Under the pieces are notes generated by a model that did no database searches, was not told where the DNA came from, and saw nothing but the letters and a program-made list of their open reading frames with translations. Source: Oscillospiraceae bacterium (GTDB lineage Bacteria > Bacillota > Clostridia > Oscillospirales > Oscillospiraceae). From it: a stretch of DNA of 64,000 nt. The position numbers and the translations under genes were made by a program. Numbering within the stretch: the stretch's first letter is position 1; every line of letters starts with the position of its first letter. Shown piece after piece: positions 14,503 through 22,913 of the stretch. Location of the stretch: the NCBI GenBank assembly GCA_017447645.1, contig JAFSNA010000142.1:17022-81021 (forward strand). Reading direction: 5' to 3'.

Positions 14503-15306
14503 CTACGACTCGAAAAAACGCAGGATCCGCTGCCGGTAATCCGGGGCGGTATCAAAGGCCGCGTGTCCGTAGCCCGTATACAAATAGAGCCTGAAATCCG
14601 GCCGACAGTCCAGCCGCTCGGCGATCTCCATCGTGGCGTCCGAATCCAGGACGCTGTCCTCGTACACGCCGACGGCCAAAACCGGGCATCGGATCCTGTC
14701 CAGCTCCTCCACGATGTTGAAGCCTTTCGTGCCCTCCGCGCAGAGGATGAAGCGTTTCAGGTCCTCCTCGGTCACGTCTGCCGCCGCGGCGATCAGCGTT
14801 TCCTTATACTGTTCAAAGACCTCCGGCGGATAGATCTCTCTTCCGAAGGAGAGGTACAGGCCTTCTCTGTCCCCCGCTTTTGCCAGACGGACCCACTCTT
14901 CGAGCACCCGGTACTGCTCCTCGCGCACATGGGCCGAGCTCGATCCCAGCACCATTTTGCCCACGAGCTCCGGATACTCGACAGCCATCACCAGCGCGAT
15001 CATGCCGCCCTGCGAGGCTCCGAAGAGGCAGACCTCCTTGAGGCCGAGCGCGCGGAAAGCTTCCGCCGTGTCCCGCGCCATATCCCGGATGGTATAGGGC
15101 GAGGGCATGTCCCTGCGTCTGTCAAAGACGTAAATCGTATAGCGCTCCTCCAGGGAGCGGTAGGCCTCGGCCACGGCGTCCGCCGCGCCCATGACGCTTT
15201 GAACGCTCAGTCCCGGCAGGATCACAAGCGTTTTCCCGCCGCTGCCGAAGCGGAAATAATCCATGGAAAAAGAATCCGTCTTTACACTCTCAATTCGGAT
15301 ACTCAC
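14503..15306 (-). CDS. Alpha/beta-fold hydrolase
   Basis: This protein of about 267 residues belongs to the alpha/beta hydrolase superfamily. The oxyanion/N-terminal strand is KTLVILPGLS, the nucleophile elbow is GASQGG, the late acid is near VYEDSVLDSDA and the catalytic His is in YTGYGHAAFD. The GTG at 15306 has AAGGGG eight bases upstream and is preferred; an ATG at 15342 overlaps the MATE stop (ATGATG) and could also be used by coupling. The substrate cannot be predicted. It lies between the MATE-ATPase fusion and the VanX-like gene in one transcription unit. Confidence 0.82.
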   Translation of the reverse strand: MSIRIESVKTDSFSMDYFRFGSGGKTLVILPGLSVQSVMGAADAVAEAYRSLEERYTIYVFDRRRDMPSPYTIRDMARDTAEAFRALGLKEVCLFGASQGGMIALVMAVEYPELVGKMVLGSSSAHVREEQYRVLEEWVRLAKAGDREGLYLSFGREIYPPEVFEQYKETLIAAAADVTEEDLKRFILCAEGTKGFNIVEELDRIRCPVLAVGVYEDSVLDSDATMEIAERLDCRPDFRLYLYTGYGHAAFDTAPDYRQRILRFFES

Positions 15307-15338
15307 AGTCGTTTCCCCTTGTCCGCGCCGAAGCGCCA

Positions 15339-17111
15339 TCATATCCGCAGCGTCAGCACGTTCAGGCCGAGGATGTTCTGATACTGTACGTCCCGGGCGA
15401 TCCTGAAGACCATGCGGATGCCGATGTTTTTCGTGATGTCGTCTCCCTCGGCGAGCTGTCTGCGCTCGGAGGGATCGAAGGGAATGCAGTCGTCCTTGAT
15501 GCGAAGGATAACGTCGTCGCCCTTGTGGGCCGCGCGCACGTCGATGGTGTGCGTCTTTTTGTCCTTCGTAAAGCCGTGGTCGACGATGTTGCCCGCCATT
15601 TCCTCCATGGCGAGGCCCGCCAGATGGGCGCGGCGCGCGTCGACGCCCCGCTCAAGGCAGAAGCGCTGCACCTGTTCGGCGACGCTGACGACGCCCTCCA
15701 TGCTCCTGATGCTCAGATCCAGGCGCTCGTCCTCCGCCACGCCGAAATCCTCGGGGATGACCATGAGGTCGTCCATGTCGCGCGGGAACCGTTTTCTCTT
15801 CACCCAGGCGTAGCCGATGATGCAGAGCGTCGTCACGACGCCGTTGAGGACGTTGGCGACGTAGACGCTGTTCATGCCGAGGGCACGGATCAGCAGCGCG
15901 GTGAAGGACGCCACGCACACCACGCCGTCAAGCAGCGCCATCACATGCACGAAGCCGTGTCTGCCGGAGGCCTCTCCGTAGCAGGAGAAGTGCATGAAGA
16001 TGATGCTCAGCGGCATGCACAGCGGCAGGATCCGCAGTCCCCAGACCGTCATCATGTAAACCGGCTCCGACGGATCGCGGTAAAAGATGCGTGTCAACGG
16101 CACGGCGCACAGGATGATGCCCGCGCAGATCAGGCCCATCAGCGGCAGGAAGCGGCGGAACATCACGCGCATGATGTCCTTGAGCGTCTGGCGGTCCTCC
16201 TCGCCGACGCTGACGCTGATAAGCATGCGGGACACGGCCAGCATGCCGGCCGGCACCGACCAGAAAATGCGCATGACGCTGTCGGAGGCGGCGAAGGCGG
16301 AGATGGCCACGCTGCCGACGAAAGCCTCGAGCAGGCGGTTCACGATCAGGCCTCGCGCGGTCTGGTAGACGTTGCTCGCCGCGCCGGGCAGACCGATATG
16401 CAGGATCTCGCGCGTCTCCCCCCAGTCTAGCTTATGAAAGCGGATCTTCATCTGCGTGCCGCCGGACAGGAAGGCCTCTGCCTGCACCAGCAGAAAGACC
16501 CACATGCCCAGCGCGGACGCCAGTGCGAGCCCGAAGGCCTGCATCCCCAGCGTCTTGACGAACAGATAGTTCAGCAGGATATTGACGACGATGTACACCA
16601 GGCTTGCGCTCAGCGTACGTCTGCCCTTGTTTTCCAGCGAAAGGAAAGCGGCGAGGGAATTGCCGAGCATCAGGGGCAGGATGCCGAAGGCCTGGCCCAG
16701 CAGGTATCCGTTGAAGATCGGCCTGACCGACTCGTCGTGCGAGAGAAAGCCCGTCAGATCGAATATCGACATCAGGGCGAAGGCGGCGATGAACAGCGCC
16801 GCGATCAGCGCCGAGGACGCCAGGTTCAGAGAAAACACGTTCTGCATTTTCTCATGCCGGTTCTGCCCCATATACTTCCCGCACAGGATGACCGAGCCGC
16901 CGACCAGGATGGTGCTGACCGAGGTGACCAGCATGCCCAGCGGCGCGTAGAGGCCGACCGCGCTCATCGCGTCGATCCCGACGAAATTGCTGGCGAAGTA
17001 GCCGGATACGATGCCGTTGACCGCTCCGACCGCGGCCAGCAGGACCTGGACCGGCAAGAGCCTGAACATCAGTCCGGCGATCATCCTCATGTTTGCCGCC
17101 TGTCCTTTCAT
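15339..17111 (-). CDS. MATE-family transporter fused to an RsbW-type ATPase domain
   Basis: The 590-residue protein has twelve hydrophobic segments over about 1-445 in the MATE pattern (for example NLASSALIAALFIAAFALMS and GLPGAASNVYQTARGL). A cytoplasmic domain at about 465-590 follows, with HATPase_c_2 landmarks: N-box EEMAGNIVDHGF, G1-like DDCIPFDPSER, and G2-like GIRMVFRIARD. RsbW/SpoIIAB domains are serine kinases or anti-sigma factors that phosphorylate STAS proteins. Joined to a transporter, the domain may sense transport state or gate it by partner switching with the STAS proteins encoded 4 kb upstream. MATE proteins normally lack this domain (about 450 residues). The frame is continuous and the RBS GGGAGAG is good, so the fusion is real. 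Confidence 0.87.
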   Translation of the reverse strand: MKGQAANMRMIAGLMFRLLPVQVLLAAVGAVNGIVSGYFASNFVGIDAMSAVGLYAPLGMLVTSVSTILVGGSVILCGKYMGQNRHEKMQNVFSLNLASSALIAALFIAAFALMSIFDLTGFLSHDESVRPIFNGYLLGQAFGILPLMLGNSLAAFLSLENKGRRTLSASLVYIVVNILLNYLFVKTLGMQAFGLALASALGMWVFLLVQAEAFLSGGTQMKIRFHKLDWGETREILHIGLPGAASNVYQTARGLIVNRLLEAFVGSVAISAFAASDSVMRIFWSVPAGMLAVSRMLISVSVGEEDRQTLKDIMRVMFRRFLPLMGLICAGIILCAVPLTRIFYRDPSEPVYMMTVWGLRILPLCMPLSIIFMHFSCYGEASGRHGFVHVMALLDGVVCVASFTALLIRALGMNSVYVANVLNGVVTTLCIIGYAWVKRKRFPRDMDDLMVIPEDFGVAEDERLDLSIRSMEGVVSVAEQVQRFCLERGVDARRAHLAGLAMEEMAGNIVDHGFTKDKKTHTIDVRAAHKGDDVILRIKDDCIPFDPSERRQLAEGDDITKNIGIRMVFRIARDVQYQNILGLNVLTLRI

Positions 17112-17148
17112 ATGGCTCTCCCCCCTGTTCCGCGCATTTTGGAGATCC

Positions 17149-17171
17149 GGAGACGCCGCAGCGGCGTCTCC
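17149..17171. repeat. 23-bp near-perfect palindrome in intergenic gap
   Basis: GGAGACGCCGC and its exact complement are separated by one base. A T-rich tract follows only on the plus strand, although both flanking genes are on the minus strand. It could be an mRNA-stabilising hairpin or a degenerate terminator between the PHP and MATE genes. Confidence 0.45.
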
Positions 17172-17202
17172 GTTTTCTCCCTGACTTCTTTTTTTGAACG
17201 CT

Positions 17203-18072
17203 TCACTTTCGGATCACGTTCACGTCGTTCAGAAAGCGTTTCAGGCCCTCCGGCCACTCCGTTTCGCCCTCAAGCCCCGTGTCGCCGAGCAGGACCATCT
17301 TGTTGCTGCCATGATAGTCGCTGCCCGCCGTGATATACAGCCCGTACTTTGCGGCGAGGGACAGGATTTCCCCGCACAGCAGCGGCGTGAAGCCCGAATA
17401 GAAGGCTTCAGCGCCCCGCAGGCCGAACGCCGTAAGGCGGCGGATACGCCCGTCCATCTCCTCGCCGAGGATCAGCTGGTCGCCGTCCCCGTAGCAGGGA
17501 TGCGCCAGCACGGGAATGCCGCCGGACTCCGAGATGGCGGGGATGACCTGCTCCGGCCGGAGGTACTCGCTCTTCATGCGCAGGCGGTTGAGAACGTCCC
17601 GGAACGCCTGATCCCTGCTTTTCGCATAGCCGTAGCGGACCATCAGATTGGCGATGTGCGGCTTGCCGGGATTGTCCATCGCAAATAGGCGCCGCTGCTC
17701 CTCCTCGGGGAAGTCTACGCCGAATTGGCTCTTCAGAACATCCAGTCTGGTCCGGACCTTCCTGATGCGCAGACTGTGCACGGTTTCCACCAGCCGGCAG
17801 ATCGGCCGGGCCTCCGGGTCGCAGCCGTAGCCCAGGATATGGTACTTTCCCTCCTCGTCCCGGCAGGAGAATTCCGCGCCGGTGACAAAGGCCGGATCTC
17901 CCTCTGCGAGAAGCGGAGGGATGATCCGGCCGGCCTTGAGGGCGTCATGATCCGTCACCGAAAAGAGTGCGATCCCCGCTTCCCGGACGCGCACGATGAT
18001 CTGCTCCGGCGAATCGGTGCCGTCGGAGACAGTCGTGTGCAAATGCAGGTCGATCTTTTCGCCTTGTTTCAT
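17203..18072 (-). CDS. PHP-domain phosphoesterase (YciV/RNase AM-like)
   Basis: The 289-residue protein has the PHP metal-site motifs in order: DLHLHTTVSDGTDSPEQ, VTDHDAL, GAEFSC, KPHIANLM, VLAHPCYG and GSDYHGSNK. The length and the internal helical insert match the YciV/TrpH type, whose members hydrolyse 3',5'-bisphosphates or nibble RNA 5' ends. It lies 18 bp after the STAS-kinase-ATPase fusion gene and is probably cotranscribed with the switch module; no reason for the association can be read. The metal ligands appear complete, so an active enzyme is expected. Confidence 0.88.
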   Translation of the reverse strand: MKQGEKIDLHLHTTVSDGTDSPEQIIVRVREAGIALFSVTDHDALKAGRIIPPLLAEGDPAFVTGAEFSCRDEEGKYHILGYGCDPEARPICRLVETVHSLRIRKVRTRLDVLKSQFGVDFPEEEQRRLFAMDNPGKPHIANLMVRYGYAKSRDQAFRDVLNRLRMKSEYLRPEQVIPAISESGGIPVLAHPCYGDGDQLILGEEMDGRIRRLTAFGLRGAEAFYSGFTPLLCGEILSLAAKYGLYITAGSDYHGSNKMVLLGDTGLEGETEWPEGLKRFLNDVNVIRK

Positions 18073-18090
18073 GATCCCGTTTCCGTCACT

Positions 18091-19644
18091 TTACAGATTT
18101 TTCTTCAGCGTCAGAATGTTCTGACCGTCTTTGTATTCATAGCTCGCATCGTCTACGAGCTTTCTGGTCATAAAGATGCCGAGGCCGCCGATCTCCCGCT
18201 CCTCCGCGGGTGCGCGGACGTTCGGGTCCTCTCTTGCCAAAGGATCGTAGGGGATCCCGCTGTCGATAAAGGTGATCGACACCTCATCCTGATCCTCGGA
18301 GAAGGCCACGCGGATCTTTGCTCTTCCCTTTCCCGGCTCATAAGCGTAGCTGGCAATGTTGACAAAGATCTCCTCCACCGCCACGCCGAGCTGCATCTGC
18401 GTCTTCAGCGGGCAGTCCGCCCTCTCCAGGCGTTCGTCGACAAAAGCCTGCACTTCGGCAAGATTCTCCGTCTCGGCCTCCAGATCCAGTTCATCGGGGT
18501 CAAAAAGGAGCGAATCCGTCTTTTCCAGCAGCTCGATCAGCTCGGATTTCCACAGTTCGATCTCCGAACGGCCCTCTTCCGTCTCGAGTCCCTTGCGGCG
18601 GATCGAGCGGCGGATCATGCGGGTATAGCCGATGATGCGCGCCTTGTCCTCGACCTCCCGGATCTTGGTTTCACAGTTCGTTCCCAGATAGGCCGCCAGC
18701 GACTTGTGCCAAAAGGCGGAGCCGGTCTCCCAATCAAAGCCCTGAAACCTTTTGATGGTCTCGTGGTCGTGCTCGGAGTAGCCGATAAAGGAATTGAACA
18801 TGCTCGCCAGCTCAAAGATCGGATGCCCGACCGCCAGCGTGTCCATGTCGATGAGCAGCACCTCGTCGTTCTGCAGCATCACGTTTTTCGTGTGGTAGTC
18901 TCCGTGGATCATGTGGTCGTCGTGCGGCACGGCCTCCACCATGGAAACCAGCTTTTCTCCCAATTTCTCCGGCAGATACTCGCGCATGAAGCCTGCCCAG
19001 GAGAGGACTGTCTCTCTCATATCCGGCAGCTTGCCGTCGGGGACCTGCGTGCCGTGGATGGTCTTGAGCAGCGCCACGTATTCTTTGACGCACCAATCCA
19101 TCTTTTCCGGCTCAGTTGCCAGGATCTTGGAAAAGGAAGTGGCGTTGAGCAGCTCGAATACCGAACCGTAGCTCTCGCCGACCTTGACAACATCGTAGGA
19201 GATCGCCGTAGGGATGCCCAAAACCAGGGCCAGCTTTGCCACCTCGCGCTCGTGCTGGATATCCTCCAGCGCGTCGGCGTTGAGGTAGACCTTGACAACA
19301 TTGTCCTTGTCGATGCGGTAGATGGCGCCGTTGGCGCCGCGGCCGATCTCTTCACAGCCCTCGACGGAGACTACACGATAGGCCTTCTCAACCGGCATCA
19401 TCTCGGTAAAGCCGGTCATTTCCAGGATCTCATAGACCTCGGAACCGACATTTGTGATCCGCAGATCCGAAACAGCCTTTTTGATGCGCAGGATCACGCG
19501 CAGGCCGGCAGAGGAAATATACTCCAGGGCTTCCGCGTTCAGTTCGACGGCTTCGTCCGTTCCGCCCGAGAGCTTGTCAAGGATCTCCTGTTCGATCTGA
19601 GAAGCGTTGCCGGAGTCGATCCTGCCGTTAAGTTCGATCGTCAT
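18091..19644 (-). CDS. STAS / APH-like kinase / RsbW-type ATPase three-domain fusion
   Basis: The 517-residue cytoplasmic protein has three parts. Residues 1-90 are a STAS anti-sigma-antagonist domain with the phosphorylatable loop YISSAGLRVIL (Ser44/45). Residues about 95-350 are an aminoglycoside/choline-kinase-like domain with IHGDYHTKNVML (catalytic Asp248) and LIDMDTL. Residues about 385-517 are a HATPase_c_2 domain with EEIFVNIASYAYEPG, DSGIPYDPLAR and GGLGIFMTRKLVDD. STAS and RsbW domains normally sit on separate proteins that switch partners. Here antagonist and kinase are on one chain, with a small-molecule-type kinase between. The start overlaps the phosphatase stop (19641-19644). 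The APH substrate is unknown. Confidence 0.9.
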   Translation of the reverse strand: MTIELNGRIDSGNASQIEQEILDKLSGGTDEAVELNAEALEYISSAGLRVILRIKKAVSDLRITNVGSEVYEILEMTGFTEMMPVEKAYRVVSVEGCEEIGRGANGAIYRIDKDNVVKVYLNADALEDIQHEREVAKLALVLGIPTAISYDVVKVGESYGSVFELLNATSFSKILATEPEKMDWCVKEYVALLKTIHGTQVPDGKLPDMRETVLSWAGFMREYLPEKLGEKLVSMVEAVPHDDHMIHGDYHTKNVMLQNDEVLLIDMDTLAVGHPIFELASMFNSFIGYSEHDHETIKRFQGFDWETGSAFWHKSLAAYLGTNCETKIREVEDKARIIGYTRMIRRSIRRKGLETEEGRSEIELWKSELIELLEKTDSLLFDPDELDLEAETENLAEVQAFVDERLERADCPLKTQMQLGVAVEEIFVNIASYAYEPGKGRAKIRVAFSEDQDEVSITFIDSGIPYDPLAREDPNVRAPAEEREIGGLGIFMTRKLVDDASYEYKDGQNILTLKKNL

Positions 19645-21281
19645 GATCCCTTTCCGTCCTTTCCCTTGAATTCCACGCAGAGCATCGTCAGGTCGTCGAA
19701 CTGCTCCGCATCCCGTACAAAGCCGTCAACAGCCCCGCGGACATGTTTGAGGATCTGCTCCGGCGAGGCGTCGGCGTCCTCATTGAGCGCCGCGAGCGTC
19801 CTCTCTTTCCCGAACATCGAGCCGTCCGGCGCCATTGCCTCCGGCACGCCGTCCGTATACACAAACAGCTTGTCGCCGCTCTTGAACTGCAGGTCGTATT
19901 CCTGATAGCTCATGCCGGACATGCCGCCGATGACGAAGCCGTGCTTGTCCGTCAGGAGCTCGAAGCGTCCTCCCTCGCGCCGCAGCGCCGGGTACTCATG
20001 CCCCGCGTTGGCAGCCGTCAGCTTTCCGGTCGAGAGCTCCAGAATACCCAGCCAGATGGTGACGAACATGTCGGCCGGATTGCGGGAACAGACGCGCTCG
20101 TTGACGTCGGAGAGGATCTCCGCCGGGCTGCCGCCCGCCAGCATTCTGTCGCTGATCAGGATGTTCGTGACCATCATGAACAGCGCCGCCGGCACGCCTT
20201 TGCCGGAGACGTCTCCGATCACCAGAGCGAGGTGATCGTCGTCGATCAGAAAGAAATTGTAAAAGTCCCCGCCGACTTCCTTGGCCGGATCCATGGCGGC
20301 ATGGATATCAAACTCCGTACGATCCGGGAAGGCGGGAAATACACTCGGAATGGAGTTCTCCTGGATCGTGCTCGCAAGGCTCAGCTCGGCGCCGAGCCGC
20401 TCCCTCTCCGCGGTAGCCCTGGTCAGGTTCTCTATATAGCTCACCATTTCCGCCTCCATCGTGTCAATGGACGCGGCAAGGCCGGCTATCTCCTCGAAGG
20501 CGCTGATTCTGCCGAGTTCTTCTTCCTTGGTGTTCTCTTTTGCAAAGCGCCTCGCTTCACGGGAGACCTTGCGGATGGGGTCGACAAACTGTTTCCGGAG
20601 AAAGACAGCCGCAAGCACGGAGGCAATGATCGCCAGCAGGATCGTCGACACGGCGATGCTGCGAAGATAGGGTCGGCGCGCGTCGTTGATCTCGCGGATG
20701 GGGCGCTGCATGCAGAGAATGGCGGCCACCTCGCCGGAGGATTTTTTCACCGGCACCATAGTCGTGATGTGCGGATGCTGTCCGTCGGTGGTCTTGACGC
20801 GGTAGACGGTCTCATACGGGGCCCCCTGCTCGTAGATGGCCCGATACTTCTGCCGGTATTCGTCGTTGGTGGTGTTGCGCTCGTACCCCAGTTCCCACTC
20901 TGTATAGGAGCTGTTGTCTACTGTATTGTCCACCGGGTTGAAGATGGAGACAAAGCGTCCGTAATCGCTTCTGTCCACCTCAATGACGTAGATCAGAGAG
21001 ACGCTGATCCTTTTGCAGTAGCCGTCCAGGTATCCCTTCGTGATAAGATACTCTTCCGTCTCTTCTCCGGCCAGATAGTCGTCCAGATGATCGCCGTTGA
21101 TCAGCGTCGTCGCCGTGTCCGCCATGTGGTAGGTGGTGACGGCGTATTCATTGAAAAAAGCTCTGGTAAAGCTGGCATATCCCAGCAGGCTGACGACCAA
21201 GCCAAAGATCGCAAGCACGAGCACAATGGCGCCGATAATGTTGAACGCCATGTTGGAGCGCAGCTTTTCCATGATCTTCAT
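19641..21281 (-). CDS. Membrane PP2C-type (RsbU/SpoIIE) phosphatase with extracellular sensor
   Basis: The 546-residue protein has helices at about 12-35 and 208-230 enclosing a sensor region, then a HAMP-like linker with coiled coil (about 235-310), then a PPM phosphatase domain. Metal-binding motifs are KEVGGDFYNFF, LALVIGDVSGKGVPAALFM, NAGHEYPALRR, YTDGVPEAM and DDLTMLCVEF. Such enzymes dephosphorylate STAS proteins in response to signals. The gene follows the free STAS gene by 4 bp and overlaps the three-domain fusion gene, so phosphatase, antagonist and kinase are made together. The signal is unknown. Confidence 0.93.
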   Translation of the reverse strand: MKIMEKLRSNMAFNIIGAIVLVLAIFGLVVSLLGYASFTRAFFNEYAVTTYHMADTATTLINGDHLDDYLAGEETEEYLITKGYLDGYCKRISVSLIYVIEVDRSDYGRFVSIFNPVDNTVDNSSYTEWELGYERNTTNDEYRQKYRAIYEQGAPYETVYRVKTTDGQHPHITTMVPVKKSSGEVAAILCMQRPIREINDARRPYLRSIAVSTILLAIIASVLAAVFLRKQFVDPIRKVSREARRFAKENTKEEELGRISAFEEIAGLAASIDTMEAEMVSYIENLTRATAERERLGAELSLASTIQENSIPSVFPAFPDRTEFDIHAAMDPAKEVGGDFYNFFLIDDDHLALVIGDVSGKGVPAALFMMVTNILISDRMLAGGSPAEILSDVNERVCSRNPADMFVTIWLGILELSTGKLTAANAGHEYPALRREGGRFELLTDKHGFVIGGMSGMSYQEYDLQFKSGDKLFVYTDGVPEAMAPDGSMFGKERTLAALNEDADASPEQILKHVRGAVDGFVRDAEQFDDLTMLCVEFKGKDGKGS

Positions 21282-21285
21282 TCCG

Positions 21286-21585
21286 TTATTCGATCGTCAG
21301 AATATCCGAGAAGCCCGTGACCTCGAAGATCTCCATGATGGTCTCGCCCACGTTCGTGAGCTTCATCTCGCCCTGCTTGCTCATGGTCTTCTGGGCCGCG
21401 AGCAGCACGCGCAGACCGGCCGAGGAGATGTACTCCAGCTCGGCGAAGTCCAGCGTCAGCTTGCTCACGCCGTCGAGCGACTCCTTCAGAGCCGTCTCCA
21501 GCTCGGGCGCTGTGACCGTGTCCAGCCTTCCCGCGAGCGCGAAGTCGGCGTTCCCGTTCTCAATGCTCTTCTTGATGTTCAGCAT
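21286..21585 (-). CDS. STAS-domain anti-sigma factor antagonist
   Basis: The 99-residue protein from ATG 21585 (AAAGGAGAG upstream) is a complete STAS domain. It has GRLDTVTAPELE, LTLDFAELEYISSAGLRVLL (phospho-acceptor Ser region) and a C-terminal helix. It resembles the STAS domain of the fusion at 18.1-19.6 kb. It is the first gene after the promoter at 21.69-21.71 kb. In known modules such proteins are phosphorylated by RsbW-type kinases and reset by the PP2C phosphatase. No cognate sigma factor is encoded nearby. Confidence 0.93.
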   Translation of the reverse strand: MLNIKKSIENGNADFALAGRLDTVTAPELETALKESLDGVSKLTLDFAELEYISSAGLRVLLAAQKTMSKQGEMKLTNVGETIMEIFEVTGFSDILTIE

Positions 21586-21685
21586 GATGATCTCTCCTTT
21601 ATATCCGTGTTTTGTTTGATCCTGTTCCCTGTCGGCGCGCCGGGCGCGGCGTGATCCGCGGGGCGGCGTGTGAATTATTCGATGT

Positions 21686-21714
21686 ATTATATCACAGTCT
21701 CGGCGCGGCGGCAA
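21686..21714 (-). promoter_or_regulatory. Promoter of the partner-switching operon
   Basis: TTGCCG (21709-21714), 17 bp, TATAAT (21686-21691) on the minus strand, about 100 bp before the STAS start. Confidence 0.75.
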
Positions 21715-21749
21715 TCATTTACAGCCTTCTGAGGCAATTTTTTTTGCCG

Positions 21750-21851
21750 GAGACGATCTCCTTCCGTTCCGTATGGGAAATGGTCAAGCTGATCGAAAAC
21801 GCCCTTGACACCGTTTGCACGGAGGAAGAGGAAGAGGCTCCGAACTGGTAA
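21750..21851 (+). pseudogene. 3' remnant of a WQG-family small protein gene
   Basis: Thirty-three codons ending at TAA 21849-21851 read ETISFRSVWEMVKLIENAL followed by an acidic tail ending APNW. This matches the C-terminus of the intact 158-residue protein at 54215-54691 (TISFRSIWEMVKLIETAV ... VPRW). Nothing upstream corresponds to the missing 120 residues; instead there is the operon promoter of the opposite strand. It is a truncated copy lying, as in the intact locus, just before a GGDEF gene. Confidence 0.8.
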
Positions 21852-21891
21852 AATAATCGCTGTTTTCAATGCTGCGAACGGAGATGAGGAC

Positions 21892-22794
21892 ATGGAAAAA
21901 AACGATGCGAAACTCTCCGAAAGACGGGACGGCATTTCTCTCGGCCGCTTTCATCTGTTCACGGCGGCGCTGACCATGGTCTTTGACCAGAGGTATCAGA
22001 GCTACAAGGACGAGATCCGGAATAACGTGTCCCTGAGCGTCGAGGTGCTGATCGGAGAGACGCGCGAGCAGCAGCGGGAAAGCTCCGCGAATCTGCTGAA
22101 CCTGATCCGCAGGGAGGAGATCCTGATCATCGCCCTGCTCCTGCTGGTCATCTTCCTCGTGCTCTCGACCGCAATCCTTGTCACCCGCCCCCTGAAGGAA
22201 TATATCAGCCGCATCAGGCGGGAAGAGACGCTCCCCGAGGCGGGGGCAAGCGAACTTCGCTTCCTCGCGCGGACCTATAACCAGGTGCACGAGCAGAACC
22301 GGCGCCACAACGAGCAGCTGAGCTGCGACGCGACGCACAACGCGCTCACGGGCGTGTCCAACCGCAGCGTTTTTGAAAAGCTGCGCATGCGCTTCAACGA
22401 GCGTGACAACACTCTTTTGATCGTCGACCTTGACCGCTTCAAGGAGATCAACGATCGGCACGGCCATGATATCGGCGACCGGGCGCTTTGCTTTGTGGCG
22501 GCGCTGCTGCAGAAAAGCTTCCGCGCGGAGGACCATATCTGCCGCATCGGAGGAGACGAGTTTGCCGTCATCATGGTCCATACGGGCTCCGCTCACCGAG
22601 CGCTGGTAGAAGACAAGATCCGCCGGATCAACGAAGAGCTTCGGACGGCGAAGGACGGTCTTCCCCCGATCTCGCTGAGCGTGGGCGTCGCCTTCGGCGA
22701 TCGCGAAAACCCGGGCGAGGACATTTTCAAAGACGCCGACACCGCGCTGTACCGCACCAAGAGCGCGCGTCTCGGCGGCTGCGAATTCTATTGA
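21892..22794 (+). CDS. Diguanylate cyclase that has lost its sensor domain
   Basis: The protein has 300 residues from ATG 21892 (GGAGATGAGG upstream). It is a close paralogue of the 454-residue cyclase at 52787-54151, but an in-frame gap removes about 150 residues. Segment LGRFHLFTAALTMVFDQRYQSY joins the equivalent of the paralogue's residue ~30 to its residue ~190, losing the first helix and most of the extracytoplasmic domain. One membrane helix (about 75-100) remains. The GGDEF domain (about 160-300) is intact: DLDRFKEINDRHGHDIGD, RAEDHICRIGGDEF with an RxxD inhibition site, and LSVGVAFGD. It could still make c-di-GMP, now without its normal input. It is preceded by the WQG remnant and ends at a strong terminator. 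Confidence 0.85.
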   Translation: MEKNDAKLSERRDGISLGRFHLFTAALTMVFDQRYQSYKDEIRNNVSLSVEVLIGETREQQRESSANLLNLIRREEILIIALLLLVIFLVLSTAILVTRPLKEYISRIRREETLPEAGASELRFLARTYNQVHEQNRRHNEQLSCDATHNALTGVSNRSVFEKLRMRFNERDNTLLIVDLDRFKEINDRHGHDIGDRALCFVAALLQKSFRAEDHICRIGGDEFAVIMVHTGSAHRALVEDKIRRINEELRTAKDGLPPISLSVGVAFGDRENPGEDIFKDADTALYRTKSARLGGCEFY

Positions 22795-22817
22795 CGCGCA
22801 GGGTCGCTCCCCCGTCG

Positions 22818-22865
22818 AAAAACGGATCCCCGATTTTGAAGCTTCAAAATCGGGGATCCGTTTTT
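22818..22865. terminator. Bidirectional terminator, 44-bp palindrome
   Basis: A perfect palindrome centred on AAGCTT at 22839-22844 (arms AACGGATCCCCGATTTTG and complement) has T-runs leaving both ends. It lies between the convergent cyclase and transglutaminase-like genes and should stop both. Confidence 0.92.
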
Positions 22866-22913
22866 TTTGTGTAAGTCAGGCACGGGGAGCGGCGATGGGG
22901 CTTTTCCCGCAGA

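Noticed and set aside
14484-14555. Longer VanX-like start at ATG 14555
   Set aside because: It would overlap the upstream hydrolase by over 50 bp, has no ribosome site, and adds a basic segment unlike the family. ATG 14483 has GGGAG.
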